From RYN-230 sp963760405 (GTDB taxonomy: Bacteria > Actinomycetota > Actinomycetes > Streptosporangiales > Streptosporangiaceae): DNA of 64,000 nt. A model generated the notes under the pieces. That model worked only from the letters and a program-made list of their open reading frames with translations. It was not told the origin of the DNA and did not search any database. The translations under genes and the position numbers were made by a program. Below are positions 60,838 through 64,000 of this stretch, one piece after another. Numbering within the stretch: the stretch's first letter is position 1; each line of letters starts with the position of its first letter. The stretch spans positions 1 to 64,000 of the forward strand of contig CAVXCV010000001.1 of the NCBI GenBank assembly GCA_963760405.1. The letters are read 5' to 3'.

Positions 60838-61680
60838 ATGATGGACGAGGCGATGGCTGACCCGGCGCGGTCACTGACCAGCCCAGGCCCTGACCCGGCG
60901 CGGTCACTGACCAGCCCAGGCCCTGACCCGGCGCGGTCACTGACCAGCTCAGCTTCTGACCCGGCGCGGTCACTGACCAGCTCAGGCCCGGCCGTGGCAC
61001 GGACAGCCGCGGCACGGACACTGGCCAGTCCGGGCCCGGTGGCCGCAGCTGCCCCGGCCTCAACATCGGCTGTCCCCGCAGCCGGACAGGGCGGCGGGCG
61101 GCCGCGGGACACCCGGCCGCGGGACACCCGGGAGCGGATCCAGGCCGTGGCCCTGGAACTGTTCGCCGAGCAGGGGTACGAGAAGACCTCGCTGCGGGAG
61201 ATCGCCGAGGGACTCGGGGTGACCAAGGCCGCGCTCTACTACCACTTCAAGTCCAAAGAGGACATCGTCCGCAGCTTCACCCAGGACTACCGCGCCGAGC
61301 TGGACGAGGTCATTGCCTGGGGAGCCAGCCAGCCCCGGACCGCAGCCAGCCGGGCCATCCTGCTCGACCGGTACAGCGACATCGTCGGACGGCGGCTGGG
61401 CGTGCTCCGCTTCCTGGAGCAGAACCAGGCCGCTGTGCACCACCTGATGACCGAGGGAGACCACGACAACAAGCGGATGTTCCGCGAGCAGTTCAACAGC
61501 CTGCGGGACCTGCTCATCCCGCCGGACGCGGCGCTCCGGGACCGGGTCCGCGCGTCCATGGCCGTGGTCGCCGTGGGCCTCGGTTGCATGCTCTTCCAGA
61601 AGGAAGTGACTGACCCCGCCGAGCTGCGCGAGGTCGTCCTCGACATCGCCCGCGACCTGGCCGACGCCGATCCCGGCTGA
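60838..61680 (+). CDS. TetR-family repressor with repeat-extended N-terminus
   Basis: The TetR domain starts only near residue 88: DTRERIQAVALELFAEQGYEKTSLREIAEGLGVTKAALYYHFKSKEDI, written here as two adjoining blocks, helix 1 (TRERIQAVALELF) and the helix-turn-helix with ALYYHFKSK. The ligand domain follows to residue 280. Before this lie four 11-residue repeats of DPARSLTSPGP and an Ala/Pro-rich linker, which TetR proteins normally lack. Starts at ATG 60838, 60841 and 60853 are all possible and none has a strong ribosome site; a start inside the linker is also conceivable. It probably represses the divergent exporter. Confidence 0.88.
   Translation: MMDEAMADPARSLTSPGPDPARSLTSPGPDPARSLTSSASDPARSLTSSGPAVARTAAARTLASPGPVAAAAPASTSAVPAAGQGGGRPRDTRPRDTRERIQAVALELFAEQGYEKTSLREIAEGLGVTKAALYYHFKSKEDIVRSFTQDYRAELDEVIAWGASQPRTAASRAILLDRYSDIVGRRLGVLRFLEQNQAAVHHLMTEGDHDNKRMFREQFNSLRDLLIPPDAALRDRVRASMAVVAVGLGCMLFQKEVTDPAELREVVLDIARDLADADPG
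60859..60990 (+). repeat. 33-bp repeat in TetR gene, four copies
   Basis: Units start at 60859, 60892, 60925 and 60958 and each encodes DPARSLTSPGP or a near variant. The first two are identical at the base level; the last two differ at a few positions. Confidence 0.95.
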
Positions 61681-61704
61681 TTCCCGTCGGCAACACCAGG
61701 CAAA

Positions 61705-61785
61705 TCGATCATGGATCGCCGTCACTTATCACGAGTTCCAGTCATGATCACGGGTGTTTTGTCCTAGTTTAGCGTGCCGGAATTG
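61705..61785 (-). repeat. Dispersed repeat, diverged copy 3
   Basis: On the plus strand TTATCACGAGTTCCAGTC, then ATGATCACGGGTGTTTTG, correspond closely to the core of copy 1 (15001-15034), and CCGGAATTG follows after a short insertion. The outer parts of the repeat are not conserved here. The hairpin core is retained with one change. Confidence 0.75.
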
Positions 61786-62433
61786 ATACAAAGTCAGCCT
61801 AGGTATCTGAGTCAGCGCCATCCAGGCGCTGGGGGCTGATGGCTGGGCTAGGTAGCGCGGGTGGCGGCTTCGGCGCGGGTGGCGGCTTCGGCGCGGGTGG
61901 CGGCTTCGGCGCGGGTGGCGGCTTGGCGCGGCCGGCGGCTTGGCGCGGCCGGCGGCTTCGGCGCGGGTGGCGGCGACGGCGTGCACTAGCGGGAGGATGC
62001 GGTAGGGCACCGGCGCGGCCAGGGCGATCACGCTGGACGTGCGGACCACCCCGGGCACCCCGACGATCGCGTCGATGACCCGCTGCAGGTCGGCGTTGGT
62101 CCGGCCGACCACCCGGCACAGCATGTCCCCCACCCCGGTGATCGTGTGCACCTCGAGCACCTCCGGGATCGCGGCCAGCCCGGCGGCGACCGGGTCGTGC
62201 CCGCCCGCCTGGCTGATCTCCAGGGTGATGAACGCGGTCACCGCGTGGCCGAGCGCGTCCGGCGACACCTCGGGGCCATACCCGGTGATCACGCCACGGG
62301 CGTGCAGCCGGTCGATCCGGGCCTGCACGGTACCGCGGGCCACGCCGAGGCGGCGGGAGGCCTCCAGCACACCGACCCGGGGCTCCGCCGCCAGCAGGCC
62401 GATCAGCCGGGCGTCCAGCTCATCGATCACCAC
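61729..62433 (-). CDS. Lrp/AsnC-family regulator with repeat-derived C-terminal extension
   Basis: The first 150 residues are a normal Lrp protein: DELDARLIGLLAAEPRVGV and ASRRLGVARGTVQARIDRLHARG form the helix-turn-helix, and the RAM domain has EVLEVHTITGVGDMLCRVVGRT. Relatives end there. Here about 80 more residues follow: a linker, four SRHPRR units from an 18-base repeat, and a tail whose last codons and stop come from the dispersed repeat at 61705-61785. The gene is divergent from the 4-hydroxyphenylpyruvate dioxygenase gene and may control it, as Lrp proteins next to this gene often do. Confidence 0.9.
   Translation of the reverse strand: MVIDELDARLIGLLAAEPRVGVLEASRRLGVARGTVQARIDRLHARGVITGYGPEVSPDALGHAVTAFITLEISQAGGHDPVAAGLAAIPEVLEVHTITGVGDMLCRVVGRTNADLQRVIDAIVGVPGVVRTSSVIALAAPVPYRILPLVHAVAATRAEAAGRAKPPAAPSRHPRRSRHPRRSRHPRRSRHPRYLAQPSAPSAWMALTQIPRLTLYQFRHAKLGQNTRDHDWNS
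61857..61985. repeat. 18-bp repeat in the 3' part of the Lrp gene
   Basis: About six or seven copies, some truncated, of a unit GCGGGTGGCGGCTTCGGC run through this stretch. On the minus strand they encode SRHPRR and AGRAKPP-type segments. The array lies just after the end of the RAM domain. Confidence 0.85.
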
Positions 62434-62486
62434 GCCGCACCATCACCCATCACGGTGTACAGAACATCCGATGGTTTGCGTTGAGG

Positions 62487-62516
62487 ATTATACAAATTGA
62501 TCAGTGATTTAAGCAA
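62487..62516 (-). promoter_or_regulatory. Promoter of the Lrp regulator
   Basis: On the minus strand TTGCTT (62516-62511) and a perfect TATAAT (62492-62487) are 18 bases apart. The region is AT-rich against a GC-rich background. A doubled TTGCGC (62520-62525 and 62529-62534) lies between this promoter and the dioxygenase gene and could be an Lrp contact. Confidence 0.6.
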
Positions 62517-62581
62517 CTGTTGCGCATCTTGCGCTAGGGGTCGAAGCTACAGCTAAGCCGCCGAGCAGCAGGGAGCATCCG

Positions 62582-63694
62582 ATGGGCACCAGCCAGCCAG
62601 GAACCAGCGCCTTCCCGGTCACCGGCATGGACGCCGTCGTCTTCGCCGTGGGTAACGCCCGGCAGGCCGCGCACTACTACTCGACCGCGTTCGGCATGCG
62701 CTGCGTCGCCTACCGCGGCCCGGAGAACGGCTCCCGGGACGAGGTCGCGTACGTGCTCGAATCGGGCCGGACGCGGTTCGTGCTGCGCGGGCCGGCCCGG
62801 CCGGGCACCCCGCTGGGCGAGCATGTGGCCGCGCACGGCGACGGGGTGATCGACCTGGCCATCGGCGTGCACTCGGCCGAGGAGGCGTACGCCTACGCTA
62901 CCGCCCACGGCGCCCGCGGCCTGGCCGAGCCGCACCTGCTCGAGGACGAGCAGGGCAAGGTGGTGCTGGCCACCATCGCGGCGTATGGGGACACCCGGCA
63001 CACGTTCGTCGAGCGGGCTGGCTACAGCGGCCCCTACCTGCCCGGATTTGTCCCGGCCGAGCCGATCGTGGCTCCGCCGGCCATGCCTTTCTTCAACGAC
63101 ATCGACCACTGCGTGGGCAATGTCGAACTGGGCCGGATGGATGAGTGGGTCAGCTTCTACCACCAGGTGATGGGCTTCACCAACATGAAGGAGTTCGTCG
63201 GCGACGACATCGCGACCGAGTACTCGGCGCTGATGAGCAAGGTCGTCGCGGACGGTTCGCGGACGGTCAAGTTCCCCATCAACGAGCCGGCCGCCGGCAA
63301 GAAGAAGTCCCAGATCGACGAGTACCTGGAGTTCTACGGCGGCCCGGGCGTGCAGCACATCGCGCTCGCCTGTGGCGACATCGTGGCCACGGTCCGCGCC
63401 ATGCTGGCGGCCGGGATCGAGTTCCTGGGCACCCCGGACAGCTACTACGACCGGCTCGGCGACTGGGCCGGCGAGACCCGGGTCGCCATCGGCACCCTGC
63501 GCGAGCTGGGCATCCTGGTGGACCGGGACGAGGACGGGTACCTGCTGCAGATCTTCACCAAGCCGGTGCAGGACCGGCCGACGGTGTTCTTCGAGCTGAT
63601 CGAGCGGCACGGCTCGGAAGGGTTCGGCAAGGGCAACTTCAAGGCGCTGTTCGAGGCGATCGAGCGGGAGCAGGCCCGGCGCGGGAACCTGTGA
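62582..63694 (+). CDS. hppD: 4-hydroxyphenylpyruvate dioxygenase
   Basis: The enzyme converts 4-hydroxyphenylpyruvate to homogentisate in tyrosine breakdown. The 370-residue product consists of two vicinal-oxygen-chelate halves. The iron ligands are His176 (FNDIDHCVGNV), His259 (GPGVQHIALACGDI) and Glu338 (TVFFELIERHG). The C-terminal gate helix GSEGFGKGNFKALFEAIEREQ is complete. ATG 62582 follows a GGGAGCATCCG stretch. No other tyrosine-degradation gene is in the window. It is divergent from the Lrp gene. Confidence 0.96.
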   Translation: MGTSQPGTSAFPVTGMDAVVFAVGNARQAAHYYSTAFGMRCVAYRGPENGSRDEVAYVLESGRTRFVLRGPARPGTPLGEHVAAHGDGVIDLAIGVHSAEEAYAYATAHGARGLAEPHLLEDEQGKVVLATIAAYGDTRHTFVERAGYSGPYLPGFVPAEPIVAPPAMPFFNDIDHCVGNVELGRMDEWVSFYHQVMGFTNMKEFVGDDIATEYSALMSKVVADGSRTVKFPINEPAAGKKKSQIDEYLEFYGGPGVQHIALACGDIVATVRAMLAAGIEFLGTPDSYYDRLGDWAGETRVAIGTLRELGILVDRDEDGYLLQIFTKPVQDRPTVFFELIERHGSEGFGKGNFKALFEAIEREQARRGNL

Positions 63695-63701
63695 TTCCCG
63701 A

Positions 63702-63757
63702 ACCTGGCCAGCCCAGACCTGGCCAGCCCAGACCTGGCCAGCCCAGACCTGGCCAGT
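63702..63757. repeat. 15-bp tandem repeat between hppD and the ACT-domain gene
   Basis: Three full copies and one partial copy of a unit ACCTGGCCAGCCCAG fill the gap between the two convergent genes. Confidence 0.95.
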
Positions 63758-64000
63758 TCAGCGGAACAGCAGCGTGTAGCCGGCCTGGCGGAGTTCGCTG
63801 ATCACCTCGTCGCAGTGCCCCGGCCCGCGGGTCTCCACTTGGAGCAGCACCTCCACCTCGCCGACCCGCAGCCGCGGGGTGACCCGCTCGTGCACCACGT
63901 CCAGCACGTTGGCGCCGAGGCTGGCCACCTCGCGGAGCAGCGCGGCCAGCCCGCCGGGCCGGTCCGCGATCCGGCAGCGGAAGGTCAGGTACCGGCCGGC
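63758..64000 (-). CDS. ilvA: C-terminal ACT domain of threonine ammonia-lyase (cut by window edge)
   Basis: The frame enters from the right edge and ends at TGA 63758-63760, giving 80 residues. The sequence FRCRIADRPGGLAALLREV, followed by GANVLDVVHERVTPRL, VGEVEVLLQVETRGPGH and QAGYTLLFR, is the ACT-like regulatory domain of catabolic-type actinobacterial threonine dehydratases. In Streptomyces-like genomes a threonine dehydratase gene lies near greA and mca, which supports the reading. The catalytic PLP domain is outside the window, so another ACT-domain protein remains possible. Confidence 0.75.
   Translation of the reverse strand, partial: AGRYLTFRCRIADRPGGLAALLREVASLGANVLDVVHERVTPRLRVGEVEVLLQVETRGPGHCDEVISELRQAGYTLLFR

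Overview
This is a very GC-rich actinobacterial chromosome segment. The initiator tRNA is of the C1:U72 type, and a mycothiol S-conjugate amidase is present, which is restricted to Actinomycetota. Together with the many ATGA gene overlaps and GTG starts this suggests a filamentous, Streptosporangiales-like organism; the genus cannot be read from the sequence. Most of the window is ordinary chromosome. The accessory-looking parts are the left end (CHAT proteins, IS remnant) and the fucose-lactate locus in the middle.

Layout. 1-6.5 kb: two divergent CHAT-domain (caspase-like) genes, the left one cut by the window edge, then a frameshifted DDE transposase and an orphan fragment. 6.7-16 kb: fMet tRNA and envelope genes (GT-C-like membrane protein, LCP ligase, GT87-type transferase, a membrane protein coupled to a lone nucleotidyltransferase tail) and an IspD-type cytidylyltransferase. 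16-26 kb: class III aminotransferase, PhoH2, short-chain isoprenyl transferase, a PEP carboxykinase that has lost its catalytic middle, a conserved unknown, an NlpC/P60 protein and a YyaL-type thioredoxin-fold protein. 26.2-30.6 kb: a zinc uptake operon (binding protein, ATPase, two permeases, Fur/Zur regulator) behind a 9-bp inverted repeat that looks like a Zur operator.

30.8-39.6 kb: lutBC (L-lactate oxidation) lies divergent to a four-gene operon for non-phosphorylative L-fucose breakdown (SDR, L-fuconate dehydratase, aldo/keto reductase, amidohydrolase), followed by a methyltransferase and a convergent FCD-type GntR regulator. The fucose route ends in pyruvate and L-lactate, so lut is a logical neighbour. 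The reductase, the amidohydrolase and the regulator each carry a frameshift, and the reductase also lacks the expected catalytic lysine. 39.8-45 kb: RecQ helicase and an MMPL exporter with a divergent TetR regulator. 45.3-50.2 kb: a complete alkanesulfonate operon ssuCBADE preceded by an 87-codon cysteine-rich reading frame that overlaps ssuC by ATGA, probably a cysteine-sensing leader. 50-58.9 kb: aldo/keto reductase, rhodanese, SWIM protein plus SNF2 helicase pair, acetyltransferase, small membrane protein plus mca, greA. 59-64 kb: DHA2 drug exporter with divergent TetR, Lrp regulator divergent to 4-hydroxyphenylpyruvate dioxygenase, and the ACT-domain end of a threonine dehydratase-like gene.

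Two themes recur. First, tandem repeats lie in and around many genes and sometimes lengthen proteins or supply their ends, and a separate dispersed repeat of about 146 bp occurs in two near-identical inverted copies plus a diverged third. Second, single-base frameshifts occur in at least five genes. Their concentration in the fucose locus suggests decay, but sequencing indels in G runs are a serious alternative.
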